Assembly (NCBI GenBank): GCA_002389645.1
Contig: DGQE01000039.1
Coordinates: forward strand, 71,722-135,721
Source of the DNA: Flavobacteriales bacterium UBA4422
Lineage (GTDB): Bacteria > Bacteroidota > Bacteroidia > Flavobacteriales_G > Salibacteraceae
Length of the DNA: 64,000 bases
Reading direction: 5' to 3'
The notes beneath the pieces are model-generated. The model did not search any database. It saw nothing but the letters and a program-made list of their open reading frames with translations, and was not told the origin of the DNA. How positions within the stretch are numbered: position 1 is the stretch's first letter; each line of letters opens with the position of its first letter. Shown piece by piece: positions 26,634 to 35,650 of the stretch. The position numbers and the translations under genes are program-made.

Positions 26634-27752
26634 TTAATTCAATTCAATTTTTAAGATGAAATAGGGTGGGTCGTCATTGTACTCTTTGATTTCATATCTA
26701 ATCTCATGACCAGATATTTTTCTTAGTCGTACAAGACCCGTTCCTGAAGAGGAAGATGGAGCTTCACCATGTTTTTTATCGATAATCTCGTTCAGCTGAT
26801 CAGTGCTCAAACTATTAATAGAGTTCAAACTTCTTTCAACTAGCTCTTGCTTACCACCACTTATAAAGTTTCCGCTGTACATAGCAAATCCTTCTGCGAT
26901 TTTTTGAAGCATAAATACTCCTGGCTTACCAAGGTGATTTAACCTACTATAAGCATGCTTAGCAACATTTCTTAGTAACTCAGTCATCACAGAGCTCATA
27001 CCTCTTGTTTCAGGACTGTCATTCAGGGTTGAATCAATTTGATTAGAGAGATGATTCACATTGGTTTCATGAAGAAGACCCTTGAAAATAATTTGAGCGT
27101 CACATTCTAACATATCATGGTGCAATTTCATTGCATCATGTATGTATTCTGACGCTACTTCATCATCATAATCATCTTTTTGGATGGCTATGTTTAAGTT
27201 TAAGTAGTAGAAAAAGCCATCGTTAACTGGAGCAAACTCGAAGCTAAGCTTTCCTGAAGACTTTCTCGCCATATCAACTAGCCCAAGACCAGCGCCTCCC
27301 TTTGACGAGAAACCTGAATTATTTAAAATCTCCATGTAGTATTCTTTCAATTCCACGGAGTCTTTAGAAACTATAGCTGCAAGATTCTCTTCTAGGTCTT
27401 CTTTAACATCGGCAGAAACAAAATTACCATAGGTAATGTTGTATGCTTGCTCTCGTCTGTTAATAATGAACAAGGCACCGTCAAAAGGACTTCCTGAATC
27501 ATCATGGTACTGGTGACGAGTAATGTTTTGCAATCCCTCAACCATCAGGTAGTATACCTTCTTGGCTACCTTTGGCGTATCGAGTTCAAGCAAATTGCCC
27601 TCGGTCAAAAACAAGATGTTGTCAGTTATAGACGAATTAAAACTTCCTCTGCAAGCAAAAAGAAACTGTTCAGTTTCAATTTTTCTTCCAGTGGAGTAAA
27701 TTATATCGTAAACTGACTTATTAATAGGTAAGGTCACTTCTTGAGAAGACAA
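26634..27752 (-). CDS. Tandem SiaB-like (DUF6272) protein kinase-fold protein
   Basis: The 372 residues contain two GHKL-ATPase-like halves. The first (about 10-195) has EGLQNITRHQ (N-box-like) and GGAGLGLVDMARKS (G-box), the hallmark of SiaB/DUF6272 proteins. The second (about 200-372) has ELLRNVAKHAYSRL and GTGLVRLRKISG in matching positions, so it looks like a diverged duplicate. SiaB in Pseudomonas is a kinase that phosphorylates SiaC and is opposed by phosphatase SiaA; Bacteroidota homologues usually have one domain. No SiaA or SiaC gene is seen nearby. It is divergent from the YkgJ-type gene over 39 bases. Confidence 0.75.
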   Translation of the reverse strand: MSSQEVTLPINKSVYDIIYSTGRKIETEQFLFACRGSFNSSITDNILFLTEGNLLELDTPKVAKKVYYLMVEGLQNITRHQYHDDSGSPFDGALFIINRREQAYNITYGNFVSADVKEDLEENLAAIVSKDSVELKEYYMEILNNSGFSSKGGAGLGLVDMARKSSGKLSFEFAPVNDGFFYYLNLNIAIQKDDYDDEVASEYIHDAMKLHHDMLECDAQIIFKGLLHETNVNHLSNQIDSTLNDSPETRGMSSVMTELLRNVAKHAYSRLNHLGKPGVFMLQKIAEGFAMYSGNFISGGKQELVERSLNSINSLSTDQLNEIIDKKHGEAPSSSSGTGLVRLRKISGHEIRYEIKEYNDDPPYFILKIELN

Positions 27753-27791
27753 TATTAAGGTTGTTTAACTCGGGCACTAATTTAAACGTTT

Positions 27792-28271
27792 ATGATTGAT
27801 TCTTATAAAAATGATGTAAAGTGGTCAGAAAGTAACCGAAGAAGAATTGATTCAATCATTCAAAAAGCGCGAAATGATAAGCGTATTGATCAGAAAATCA
27901 ATAATTTACATGAAGAAGTTTTTGAGGAGGTAGACTGTTTAAAATGTGCGAATTGTTGTGAAACAACTGGGCCTTTATTGACCTCAATGGACATTGGAAG
28001 GCTTTCAAAAAATCTTAAAATTGCCGAAAAAGTCTTCGTTAAGCAATTTTTAAGGACAGACGAAGACGGAGATTTTGTTTTCAAAACAATGCCCTGTCCT
28101 TTTCTTGGGGAAGATAATTACTGCACGGTCTATGAAGATCGTCCGAAGGCTTGTAGAGCTTTCCCTCACACTGATCAGAAAGGCCAGATGAATATTATGC
28201 ACCTGACTAGAAAGAACGCTAAGGTTTGCCCAGCAGTTAGTAAGATATTTCAACAGTTAGATAAGATATGA
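27792..28271 (+). CDS. YkgJ-family cysteine cluster protein
   Basis: A 159-residue protein of the YkgJ/UPF0153 type. The cysteine pattern is CLKCANCC (about 49-56), then CPFL, YCTVYEDRPKACRAFP and a final VCPAV, giving about eight conserved cysteines that probably bind zinc or an Fe-S cluster. The biochemical role of the family is not settled. It is transcribed alone from the short gap shared with the SiaB-like gene and ends 14 bases before the convergent membrane-protein gene. Confidence 0.85.
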   Translation: MIDSYKNDVKWSESNRRRIDSIIQKARNDKRIDQKINNLHEEVFEEVDCLKCANCCETTGPLLTSMDIGRLSKNLKIAEKVFVKQFLRTDEDGDFVFKTMPCPFLGEDNYCTVYEDRPKACRAFPHTDQKGQMNIMHLTRKNAKVCPAVSKIFQQLDKI

Positions 28272-28285
28272 CCTATGAATTGAGG

Positions 28286-28651
28286 TCAATTAACCACTAA
28301 TGATTTGTTCAAGAATATAGAGTAAAACCACGCTCCAATAAAGTAGCACGGAACGTCTAAAGGGTCTGCCGTAAACCGAAGGTCGAAGTAGGGTAGGATG
28401 GCTTCGAAGTATGTAGAAAAGATCAGAGTTATTGCAATGATTTCGGTTTTGTCCAAAACAAGAATACTCCAGAGTTGATTACTATATTGAACAACCAAGA
28501 GGCTTGACTTGAGAAGCAAAGGAAGTGCCATTAGGTCTTCAAAGTAAGAGTTTAAATAGGGCACACTTCCAAATGAGAATTCAGCAACTTTGTATAAACC
28601 AGCTAAGAGTATTAAGCCTAGATATATCAGTATGTCTTTTGAAAAACTCAA
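28286..28651 (-). CDS. Small polytopic membrane protein
   Basis: With a TTG start at 28651 this is a 121-residue protein with about four hydrophobic segments, ending FTADPLDVPCYFIGAWFY before a short tail. The TTG overlaps the TGA stop of the upstream zinc-ribbon gene (ATTGA), an arrangement seen several times in this window. The longer frame up to 28747 would run through the zinc-ribbon gene with poor sequence. The DPLDVxCY motif resembles VanZ-like/DUF2809-type Bacteroidota membrane proteins; the function is unknown. Confidence 0.6.
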   Translation of the reverse strand: MSFSKDILIYLGLILLAGLYKVAEFSFGSVPYLNSYFEDLMALPLLLKSSLLVVQYSNQLWSILVLDKTEIIAITLIFSTYFEAILPYFDLRFTADPLDVPCYFIGAWFYSIFLNKSLVVN

Positions 28652-28929
28652 TGCGCAAATGTTGTGGTTAAATAGACTAAGAATGCCATAATCGCATACA
28701 AGATGAGTTGGGCTACTTGAATAGGCCGCTTTGCAATTTTTATCCACAAAGGATCGTGATCACGCACTTGGATTATCGGAAGTTTTGGATCTCCAAGATC
28801 CATTCGTTTCTGAACCTCTTTTTTATATTCGACATCGAGTTCATGGTCGCAATGATTGCAATGATCTAATTTGCCATCTGTCCATTTACCGCAATTCTTA
28901 CACCTCTTTAAGTGAGAGTCTACCTTCAT
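28648..28929 (-). CDS. Zinc-ribbon membrane protein
   Basis: A 93-residue protein with an N-terminal zinc ribbon (CKNCGKWTDGKLDHCNHC, two CxxC pairs) and one C-terminal transmembrane helix (about 70-90). It lies nine bases after the phoH stop and overlaps the next membrane gene, so the three probably form one transcript. Function unknown; it may anchor or sense zinc at the inner membrane. Confidence 0.75.
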   Translation of the reverse strand: MKVDSHLKRCKNCGKWTDGKLDHCNHCDHELDVEYKKEVQKRMDLGDPKLPIIQVRDHDPLWIKIAKRPIQVAQLILYAIMAFLVYLTTTFAH

Positions 28930-28938
28930 TTATAACAC

Positions 28939-30273
28939 TTAAAGAAGATCGTTCGCTAAGTTGGCCAATTCAGAGCGCTCACCTTTGCTCAGGGTGATGT
29001 GTGCAAACAGATCACTTCCCTTCAAACGATCAATAATATAGGTGAGACCATTCGATTCCTCATCCAAATAAGGTGTGTCAATTTGCCGAACGTCTCCAGT
29101 GAAAATGATTTTGGTGTTTTCGCCAGCTCGAGTAATAATTGTTTTCACCTCATGAGGGGTTAGATTCTGAGCTTCATCCACAATAAAATACACGTTAGAT
29201 AAACTTCTACCTCTTATGAAAGCCAAAGGAGTTATGTGAATCTTTTTGTCTCTTATCATGAGCATTATTTGCTTATGCCTTTTTTCACTGTCGTTGAATT
29301 GGCCTTTGATAAAGTCCAAATTGTCATAGAGTGGTTGCATATAAGGATCGACCTTTTTCTCAGCCGTACCAGGGAGAAAGCCAATATCTCTATTACTCAA
29401 AGGTACAATTGGTCGTGCAAGAATTACTTGATTGTATTCTTTACGCTGTTCGATTGCAGCGGCCAATGCTAGTAAGGTTTTACCTGTTCCTGCGACACCT
29501 TGCAGCGTTACAAGCTTAATGTTAGGATTCAGCAATGCATGTATTGCAAAAGTTTGCTCTGCATTGCGAGGTTTGACTCCATACGCATACTGCTTCTCAA
29601 CACGCTCAATAAGCTGGTTAATTGGGTTGTAGTAACCAAGACAGGAGGTTTTGCCGTTTTTGAATATGTAATATTCATTGTTTACTTTTTCAGATATTGG
29701 ACTTAAATCGTCTGTATTTCCTATTGTGTATAGTTTACGGATGTATTCACTGTCAACATCATCTAATGCAATATTGCCACTATATAAGTCTGCAACATCA
29801 TTGACTTTTCCGGTTTCATAATCTTCTGAAAACAAATTCAAAGCCTTTGCTTTAAGTCTCAGGTTGATGTCTTTGGTAACCAGAGTGACCTTAGTATCCT
29901 TTTCTGTTTCTTGAAGGAAAAGAACGGTATTCAGAATTTTATGATCCGCCTTATTATCACTAAATACTTTTTCAGCATCCAACATCAAGCGCCCATTAGA
30001 CATGATTATTTTAAACTTTCCCTTTTTATCTCCCTCTAATGGAATCCAATCTTGAAGTTTGTACTCAGCGCTAAGTTTATCCAAAAGCCGAATGAACTCT
30101 CTAGCTTCAAAGTTCTTAGTGTCTTTTCCTCGTTTGAAATTGTCTAGTTCTTCTAGCACAGTGATAGGTAAACAGATATCGTGTTCATCAAAATTGTTGA
30201 TGGATTTATGGTCGTGAAGAATGACTGAAGTATCTAAAACAAAAATTTTTCGTTGCTTGGCTTTTCTGGGCAT
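28939..30273 (-). CDS. PhoH-family ATPase with N-terminal PIN domain (PhoH2)
   Basis: The 444-residue protein joins a PIN ribonuclease domain (about 8-150, starting KIFVLDTSVILHD with catalytic Asp) to a PhoH P-loop ATPase (Walker A GVAGTGKT near 265, Walker B FIVDEAQNLTPHE near 370, and TGDVRQID). PhoH2 proteins act as RNA helicase-RNases, and in actinobacteria they are paired with an antitoxin-like partner; none is seen here. It heads a short minus-strand series with the zinc-ribbon and polytopic membrane genes. The start MPRKAKQRK is followed at once by the PIN strand. Confidence 0.92.
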   Translation of the reverse strand: MPRKAKQRKIFVLDTSVILHDHKSINNFDEHDICLPITVLEELDNFKRGKDTKNFEAREFIRLLDKLSAEYKLQDWIPLEGDKKGKFKIIMSNGRLMLDAEKVFSDNKADHKILNTVLFLQETEKDTKVTLVTKDINLRLKAKALNLFSEDYETGKVNDVADLYSGNIALDDVDSEYIRKLYTIGNTDDLSPISEKVNNEYYIFKNGKTSCLGYYNPINQLIERVEKQYAYGVKPRNAEQTFAIHALLNPNIKLVTLQGVAGTGKTLLALAAAIEQRKEYNQVILARPIVPLSNRDIGFLPGTAEKKVDPYMQPLYDNLDFIKGQFNDSEKRHKQIMLMIRDKKIHITPLAFIRGRSLSNVYFIVDEAQNLTPHEVKTIITRAGENTKIIFTGDVRQIDTPYLDEESNGLTYIIDRLKGSDLFAHITLSKGERSELANLANDLL

Positions 30274-30406
30274 ATGCTTGATTTACTACCGCAATGTAAC
30301 ATTACCCAAAAAGAAATGCCGAGTATACGATGGGAAGAAATTAACGATTTCGAAATCAACTGTTCATATCAGTTGTATCCCTTTAGAATCGGTAGCTATT
30401 ACAATA

Positions 30407-31573
30407 TTAAATATTGGTTAACTCCATGATTTGCGATAGTCTTTTGGCTTCGTTCTCCCAGCTGTAATTTCCTAAAACAAATTCTTTACCCTGCTTGCCT
30501 AAGGCATTTGCCAATTGTTCATCACTGAGTATAGATGTGATTTCATTGGCAATCTCTTCCTTAGAGTCTCCTATTCTAATATGTTCACCATTTCTTGCGC
30601 CTAAAGCATTATTGGCTAAGCTTGTTGTAATGCAAGGAACTTCGCAGGCCATAGCCTCCAATAGTTTGTTTTGAAGACCGCTATTGATCAGCATTGGAGC
30701 GACAAATACTTTAGAGCTGTGGTAAACTTCAGAAATATCATCTACCCATCCAGTCACTTCAACCTTTTGAGATTTCAACGCGCTTACACCTTGAGCAGGG
30801 TTGGCCCCGGCCAGCGTCACTTTTGCGTTGGGCAGTTTTTGCCAGACTAATGGCATGATTTCGTTTACAAGGAACTTTGCACTTTCTACGTTTGGGCGAT
30901 AAGACATGTTGCCAGTGAATAGAATGTCCCGGTGTTTCGTGGTTGTTATGTTTTGAAAAAAGACGGGATCAATGCCATTGGGCAGAACATCGATATGTTT
31001 CTTGATTTTTATGCACCCTTTGTCTTGCTCAGAAATGATTAAATGATGATCGAAAAGCGAAGCAATAGACTGCTCATATTTTTGGAGTCGCTCAAACTCT
31101 TCAGTCATTATAGAAGAAAGTGGCCATTTTGCTTTTTCTGCCATTCTTTCCATCCCTATAGAAAAGGCATCCATATAATCCAATGTTTTTGGAATTAGTG
31201 AATATTTCTTTACGTATTCAGCGGTTCTTATGAGTTGGCAAAAAATATGCTGAGGCAAGTGGTCTTCAATAAACTCATCGAATTTTTTCTGGGCTCCTTT
31301 CGAATAGAAATATTCTACTTGAAAAGGTTTAGGGCTGAAAAATGATATGAAGAGTTTGAACAGTCGCGTAAATAGGGGTACTCGGTGGATGTATATTTCT
31401 GAGCAATATTGCTTTAGTTGTTTTTCGGCTTCAGGGTGCGTTTTTTCATCAGCAAGACAGAATAAGTTGATTTCATGATTTGTTGAAAGTTCTCGAATCA
31501 AGTGAAAAGCGCGCAGTTTGTCACCTTTTTCAAGCGGGTAGGGAACGCGGCTGAGTACAAATAGAATTCTCAT
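30407..31573 (-). CDS. Glycosyltransferase family 4 protein
   Basis: A 388-residue GT-B enzyme. The N-terminal half begins MRILFVLSRVPYPLEKGDKL, a signature of the EpsH1/TIGR03087-type sugar transferases, and the C-terminal half has the nucleotide-sugar site with LLEAMACEVPCITT (EX7E-type). It would add a sugar to a lipid-linked or surface glycan; donor and acceptor are unknown. Its ATG is one base from the stop of the LptF/LptG gene, so the pair is likely co-transcribed, which suggests a link with envelope glycolipid production. Confidence 0.88.
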   Translation of the reverse strand: MRILFVLSRVPYPLEKGDKLRAFHLIRELSTNHEINLFCLADEKTHPEAEKQLKQYCSEIYIHRVPLFTRLFKLFISFFSPKPFQVEYFYSKGAQKKFDEFIEDHLPQHIFCQLIRTAEYVKKYSLIPKTLDYMDAFSIGMERMAEKAKWPLSSIMTEEFERLQKYEQSIASLFDHHLIISEQDKGCIKIKKHIDVLPNGIDPVFFQNITTTKHRDILFTGNMSYRPNVESAKFLVNEIMPLVWQKLPNAKVTLAGANPAQGVSALKSQKVEVTGWVDDISEVYHSSKVFVAPMLINSGLQNKLLEAMACEVPCITTSLANNALGARNGEHIRIGDSKEEIANEITSILSDEQLANALGKQGKEFVLGNYSWENEAKRLSQIMELTNI

Positions 31574-31574
31574 C

Positions 31575-33011
31575 TTATTTGCCCTTAATCGGGTTTTCTT
31601 TTTTAGGCAAGATGCGTTCGAAGAAATTCCGAATACTTTTTGAATACGTTTCTAGGTTAAAAAGGCTGCTATCTGTGGAAGCTTTGTAAGTAAGGAATAA
31701 ACCTATCGGAAGCAATATGATAGAAGCCATCCACATTCCTTTGAAAGGCTCTAATTCGCCTTGCTTTACCATTTTTTCCGATGTGATGGAGGTAATGTGG
31801 TAAACTAGAAAGAACAAGACAGAGATAACAACGGGCATTCCTAGTCCTCCCTTCCTGATTATGGCACCAAGAGGAGCGCCAATAAAAAACAGAATTACGC
31901 AAGCAAAAGAAAGGGTGAACTTTCTGTGCCATTCAATTAAATGACGGTTGATACTTTTAGTATTACTTTTTAGAACATTCGCCCTAGAGGTTACATATGT
32001 TTTGTTGCTTCTTAGCTGTGATATTGCAGTTTCAATCAGAGCAACCTTATGATCAGTGAAAATATTTGCGTAGGCGAATAATGAAGTACTATCCGATTTT
32101 TCGAGCTTACTGAGTTGAGCAGAGTCGAGTTCTTCAGGAAGTGTTTTTTTGTTAATCAGGCGCGTGTATTCAATATTTCTTTTTTCAATTGCCAAATTAT
32201 ATGTGTCAACAGCATTGTCAAGTTGCACAAGATTGAGCATTTGATAGTTGTCTTTGAAGATGTCTTTATCACTTCTTTCCATTTGAAACCCACTCAAATC
32301 AAATCGCAATACTTCCTTTTTGAATACGGATTTCATATGTGGCTTAGTACTCTCCTGGATCTCTTCGTAACTGGTTCCGTTTTCCAATGTAAAGACTAGG
32401 TAGCGCTCATCCTTAGACATTTCCATTCGACCCTTTTCAGCTCGAATAACATGAATATTTCCTTCTTTTTTACTGTGGTCATAAATCAAGATGTCATTCA
32501 GTCCTTTTCCATCTTCATCCTTATTCTCAATGCGAATGACGTATCCATCTATGCCATCGTAGTAGACGCCTTCCGTAATGTCAAAAGCAGGTTTTTTATG
32601 CCTTATATCATATAATAAAGAAGCAAATTCAAGGTTAGCCTTTGGCCAAACGAAATTCGTAAACAGAAAAGCGCAAAAACTTGTGAATACCGTTACTATG
32701 AGCAGTGGGTACATTATTCGCATCAAGCCCATGCCACTAGATTTCATGGCAACGAGTTCGTAATGTTCTCCAAAACTCCCGAAAGTCATTATGGAGGCAA
32801 GTAATATGGCTAGAGGCAGAGCCATAGGTACTAAATTCGCAGATGCGTAAAACAGCAGCTCGGCCACCAAATACCATTCAAGACCCTTGCCAACGAGCTC
32901 ATCAATATACTTCCACAAAAATTGCATCACGAAAATGAATAGCGTGATGAAAAATGTGAGAATAAATGGACCTATATAGGACTTAATAATTAGCGTGTGA
33001 AGTTTCTTCAA
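31575..33011 (-). CDS. LptF/LptG family permease
   Basis: A 478-residue YjgP/YjgQ-type inner-membrane protein: transmembrane segments near residues 12-32, 55-80 and 100-122, a periplasmic beta-jellyroll (about 130-240) plus helical insert, and three C-terminal helices (about 365-455). LptF and LptG form the permease of the LptB2FG exporter that pulls lipopolysaccharide from the inner membrane. The N-terminus MKKLHTLIIKSYIGPF is typical. Which of the two it is cannot be decided from the sequence. It precedes a glycosyltransferase gene. Confidence 0.9.
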   Translation of the reverse strand: MKKLHTLIIKSYIGPFILTFFITLFIFVMQFLWKYIDELVGKGLEWYLVAELLFYASANLVPMALPLAILLASIMTFGSFGEHYELVAMKSSGMGLMRIMYPLLIVTVFTSFCAFLFTNFVWPKANLEFASLLYDIRHKKPAFDITEGVYYDGIDGYVIRIENKDEDGKGLNDILIYDHSKKEGNIHVIRAEKGRMEMSKDERYLVFTLENGTSYEEIQESTKPHMKSVFKKEVLRFDLSGFQMERSDKDIFKDNYQMLNLVQLDNAVDTYNLAIEKRNIEYTRLINKKTLPEELDSAQLSKLEKSDSTSLFAYANIFTDHKVALIETAISQLRSNKTYVTSRANVLKSNTKSINRHLIEWHRKFTLSFACVILFFIGAPLGAIIRKGGLGMPVVISVLFFLVYHITSITSEKMVKQGELEPFKGMWMASIILLPIGLFLTYKASTDSSLFNLETYSKSIRNFFERILPKKENPIKGK

Positions 33012-33060
33012 GGCTGTGCTTTAGAATTCACCAAAAGTAACGTGAAATTGACAGGATTAT

Positions 33061-33441
33061 TTAACCTCCTAGGATATGTCTCAATTCACCAACTTGGCTT
33101 TCCCAAAGCCTAGTTTGTTCGTCCACTTCATCTTCATCAGCAAAATCAGTGATGATCAATGCTACGTCTCCGGTTAGTTGGTCAGTTTTGATCGCAAATT
33201 CGAAGTAATAATCTGTGCCTTCGTATTCATCTAGTTGAAACCGAATGAAAAGATCAGTCTTTTTTGCAATCACTTTGCCTTCTTCTTCTTGACCGTCCCA
33301 AACAAACTTTGCATACTCTTTCTTAATCGTAACATCATCTGCAAACCATTCGGATAAACCGCTTGACGTGCTCAAACACTGATATAAAATCTTGATTGAG
33401 CTTTTCATGGTGAATTCTAGCTCTATTTTTTTCTTTTCCAT
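33061..33441 (-). CDS. START-like domain protein (SRPBCC fold)
   Basis: A 126-residue single-domain protein of the START/SRPBCC-like group common in Bacteroidota. It begins MEKKKIELEFTMKSS and has the motif LSTSSGLSEWFADDV followed by YAKFVWDGQEEE, as in AHSA1-related proteins. The fold makes a hydrophobic cavity, but the ligand is unknown. It lies 50 bases upstream of the LptF/LptG gene on the same strand and may be co-transcribed. Confidence 0.85.
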   Translation of the reverse strand: MEKKKIELEFTMKSSIKILYQCLSTSSGLSEWFADDVTIKKEYAKFVWDGQEEEGKVIAKKTDLFIRFQLDEYEGTDYYFEFAIKTDQLTGDVALIITDFADEDEVDEQTRLWESQVGELRHILGG

Positions 33442-33599
33442 TTTGATTGCGTTGTATTCCTTTTCTTAAGGAGATGCGCAATATAAACTTTTGAATAAAA
33501 AATTCTGTGCTTAAATAGCGTCTATGGAACTATTTGTTCACAATTTGTTACGAGGGTTCACAAAATTTCAATCTACCACTTATTGAATTAGAAGAACTA

Positions 33600-33607
33600 T
33601 ATATTTG
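33600..33607 (+). promoter_or_regulatory. -7 element of tRNA-Met
   Basis: TATATTTG followed by C exactly fits TAnnTTTG and lies 13 bases before the mature tRNA 5' end, as expected for a tRNA promoter. Confidence 0.65.
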
Positions 33608-33620
33608 CACCCCGAAATTT

Positions 33621-33694
33621 GGCGAGGTAGCTCAGACGGTTAGAGCGCAGGATTCATAACCCTGAGGTCGGGGGTTCGATTCCCCCCTTCGCTA
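33621..33694 (+). tRNA. tRNA-Met (CAU)
   Basis: A 74-base tRNA: acceptor GGCGAGG pairs with CTTCGCT (two G-T pairs), D-arm contains AGCTCAGACGGTTAGAGC, anticodon loop TTCATAA holds CAT, T-loop GGTTCGATTCC, discriminator A. CCA is not encoded (CGA follows). The first base is G and pairs, unlike an initiator tRNA, so an elongator methionine tRNA is most likely; a lysidine-type tRNA-Ile is not fully excluded. Confidence 0.93.
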
Positions 33695-33701
33695 CGAAAT
33701 G

Positions 33702-33730
33702 AAGGTCAGCAAGGTGCTGGCCTTTTTTAT
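33702..33730 (+). terminator. Terminator of tRNA-Met
   Basis: AAGGTCAGCA (33702-33711) and TGCTGGCCTT (33715-33724) form a ten-pair stem (one G-T) with a three-base loop, followed by T residues. Confidence 0.9.
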
Positions 33731-33851
33731 TTAATTCCTTTCACTTGATTAAGGTAGTTATAATCAACTTTATTTTTCTTCTAATGCATTGTATCTTCGT
33801 GCGCTCTAAAAAACACTCTTGTGGCTTTAAAATAAGGCATGATCATCTAAG

Positions 33852-34847
33852 TTGTTGAATTTGAAAACTTTTGTAACAGGAGCGGATGGAATGCTCGGTA
33901 CTAATGTTGTGCTAGAGTTGTTAAGTAGAAATCATGAGTTGGTATGTCTTGTTCATCCTTCGAGCAAATCGACTACACTCAATAATCTACCGGTTAAAGT
34001 TGTTCAAGGCGACATATTGAATGTTTCCTCATTTGAATCATACTTGGCTGATTGTGATTATGTGATTCATATTGCAGCATCAACGTCTGTTTGGCCTCGT
34101 AGAAATGAAATGGTTAATCGGGTCAATATAGAAGGGACTCGCAATCTTATGTCTGCTTCGCAACGTGCTGGTTTAAAGCGGTTTATACATGTAGGGTCAG
34201 CTAATTCTTTTGATCCTGGAACTATAGATGATTTAGGCACAGAGGCTAATGATTATACTGGCTGGAAGTATAAGAATGACTATCTGGACTCAAAGTATAA
34301 AGCTCAAGTAATGCTCTTAGAAGAGTTTAAGAAAAATGCATTTCCTGTTATTGTTATTTCACCAACATTTATGCTCGGTGAATATGATAGTGGGCCTTCT
34401 TCTGGGCGTTTGCTTCTATCAATGGTGGAGGGCAAGGTTCCTGGTTATAGCAAGGGTGTAAAGAATTATGTACATGCGAAAGATGTTGCTGTTGCAATTG
34501 CTAACGCTTTGACGATGGGTAAGCTCGGACAAGCTTATATAGCGGGAAATGAAAACTTAGACTATCTTACTTTTTTCAATAAAGTGAAGAAGATCTCAGG
34601 AGTTGAAAAGAAATTAATTCACTTTCCTTTTCCTCTCGCTTTAATTGGCGGTTTCTTTTCTTCCGTAATAGCTAGAATAATTAAGAAGCAGCCAGGGTTG
34701 AGTTATGGGATGGTTCAACTGATGGGAATAGAACAGTATTATTCCTCAGAAAAAGCCGTTAATGAGCTCAAGATGCCTCAAAATTCGGCTGATCAGGCAA
34801 TAGAAGATTGTTTAAATTGGTTCAGAGCCAATAATATTAAGCTATGA
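33852..34847 (+). CDS. NAD-dependent epimerase/dehydratase family protein
   Basis: A 331-residue extended short-chain dehydrogenase. The NAD motif is FVTGADGMLGTNVV at the N-terminus, followed by GDILN and VIHIAAST. The catalytic tyrosine region is unusual: HVGSANSF and the later YTGWKYKNDYLDSKYKAQ hold YxxxK (YLDSKYK). No ATG precedes the Rossmann motif, so the start is one of the TTG codons at 33852, 33855 or 33861. Related proteins reduce hydroxysteroid-type or dihydroflavonol-type substrates; the substrate here is unknown. It overlaps the next SDR gene by four bases. Confidence 0.85.
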   Translation: MLNLKTFVTGADGMLGTNVVLELLSRNHELVCLVHPSSKSTTLNNLPVKVVQGDILNVSSFESYLADCDYVIHIAASTSVWPRRNEMVNRVNIEGTRNLMSASQRAGLKRFIHVGSANSFDPGTIDDLGTEANDYTGWKYKNDYLDSKYKAQVMLLEEFKKNAFPVIVISPTFMLGEYDSGPSSGRLLLSMVEGKVPGYSKGVKNYVHAKDVAVAIANALTMGKLGQAYIAGNENLDYLTFFNKVKKISGVEKKLIHFPFPLALIGGFFSSVIARIIKKQPGLSYGMVQLMGIEQYYSSEKAVNELKMPQNSADQAIEDCLNWFRANNIKL

Positions 34848-35650
34848 GTAGGTTCAGCGGAAAGGTTTTTGTAATTACTGGGTCTAGTCAAGGCTTAGGT
34901 CGGGCAATTGCATCGAGGGTGCTTAGTGAGGGAGGCTCGGTGGTTTTGAATAGCAGAAGCCAAAATAAATCAGAAGGTTTGCTAGAGTCCTTCAAGCAGT
35001 ATTCTGAACGGGTGATTTATGTTTCTGCTGATGTAACGAAACCCGAGCAAGCTAAGATGCTAATAGAAAGGTCAATTGAACGTTTCGGAAGGATCGATGC
35101 CCTTATCAATAATGCTGGAATGTCAGCATTTGGAAACTTGGAAGATACAGAACCTTCAGTGATTAAGGAGATAATTGATTCAAATCTAACAGGTTCACTT
35201 TACATGAGTCATTATGCAATACCTCATTTAAAGAAATCTAAAGGTTCGATTGAATTCATTTCTTCTCTTGCTGCGATTCACGGCTTGGGAAGTTATTCTC
35301 TATACTCTTCAGTGAAACTAGCTTATATCGGAGCAGTTCAAAGTCTTAGAAAAGAGCTGCATGATTACAACGTTCATGTTGGAGCCATTTATTTAGGGTT
35401 TACGAAAAATGATACCGTTAAAAGGACCTTGAATGCCAAAGGAGAGTTAGAGCCAGTCCCGGTGAGAAAGGGATTGCCAATTTCTAGTCAAGATGAATCT
35501 GCACAGGTAGTTTTAAATCAGATATATAAGCGGAAAACAATTGTAGTGCAATCACTATTAGGCAAGGCAAATTTCATAGTTAATCGAATCTTTCCGAGAA
35601 TCATTCATGTGGTATTGCTGAATCAATACCGCAAAATGATGAAGTCTTAA
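34844..35650 (+). CDS. Short-chain dehydrogenase/reductase
   Basis: A classical SDR of 268 residues: cofactor motif TGSSQGLGRAIA, NNAGMS, catalytic Ser in EFISSLAAIHG and YxxxK in YSLYSSVKLAY. The C-terminal 40 residues are hydrophobic and basic, as in membrane-associated SDRs that act on lipids. It is coupled to the epimerase gene (ATGA overlap), and its stop overlaps by four bases the convergent sterol-desaturase gene, so a joint role in lipid modification is possible but inferred. Confidence 0.88.
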   Translation: MSRFSGKVFVITGSSQGLGRAIASRVLSEGGSVVLNSRSQNKSEGLLESFKQYSERVIYVSADVTKPEQAKMLIERSIERFGRIDALINNAGMSAFGNLEDTEPSVIKEIIDSNLTGSLYMSHYAIPHLKKSKGSIEFISSLAAIHGLGSYSLYSSVKLAYIGAVQSLRKELHDYNVHVGAIYLGFTKNDTVKRTLNAKGELEPVPVRKGLPISSQDESAQVVLNQIYKRKTIVVQSLLGKANFIVNRIFPRIIHVVLLNQYRKMMKS

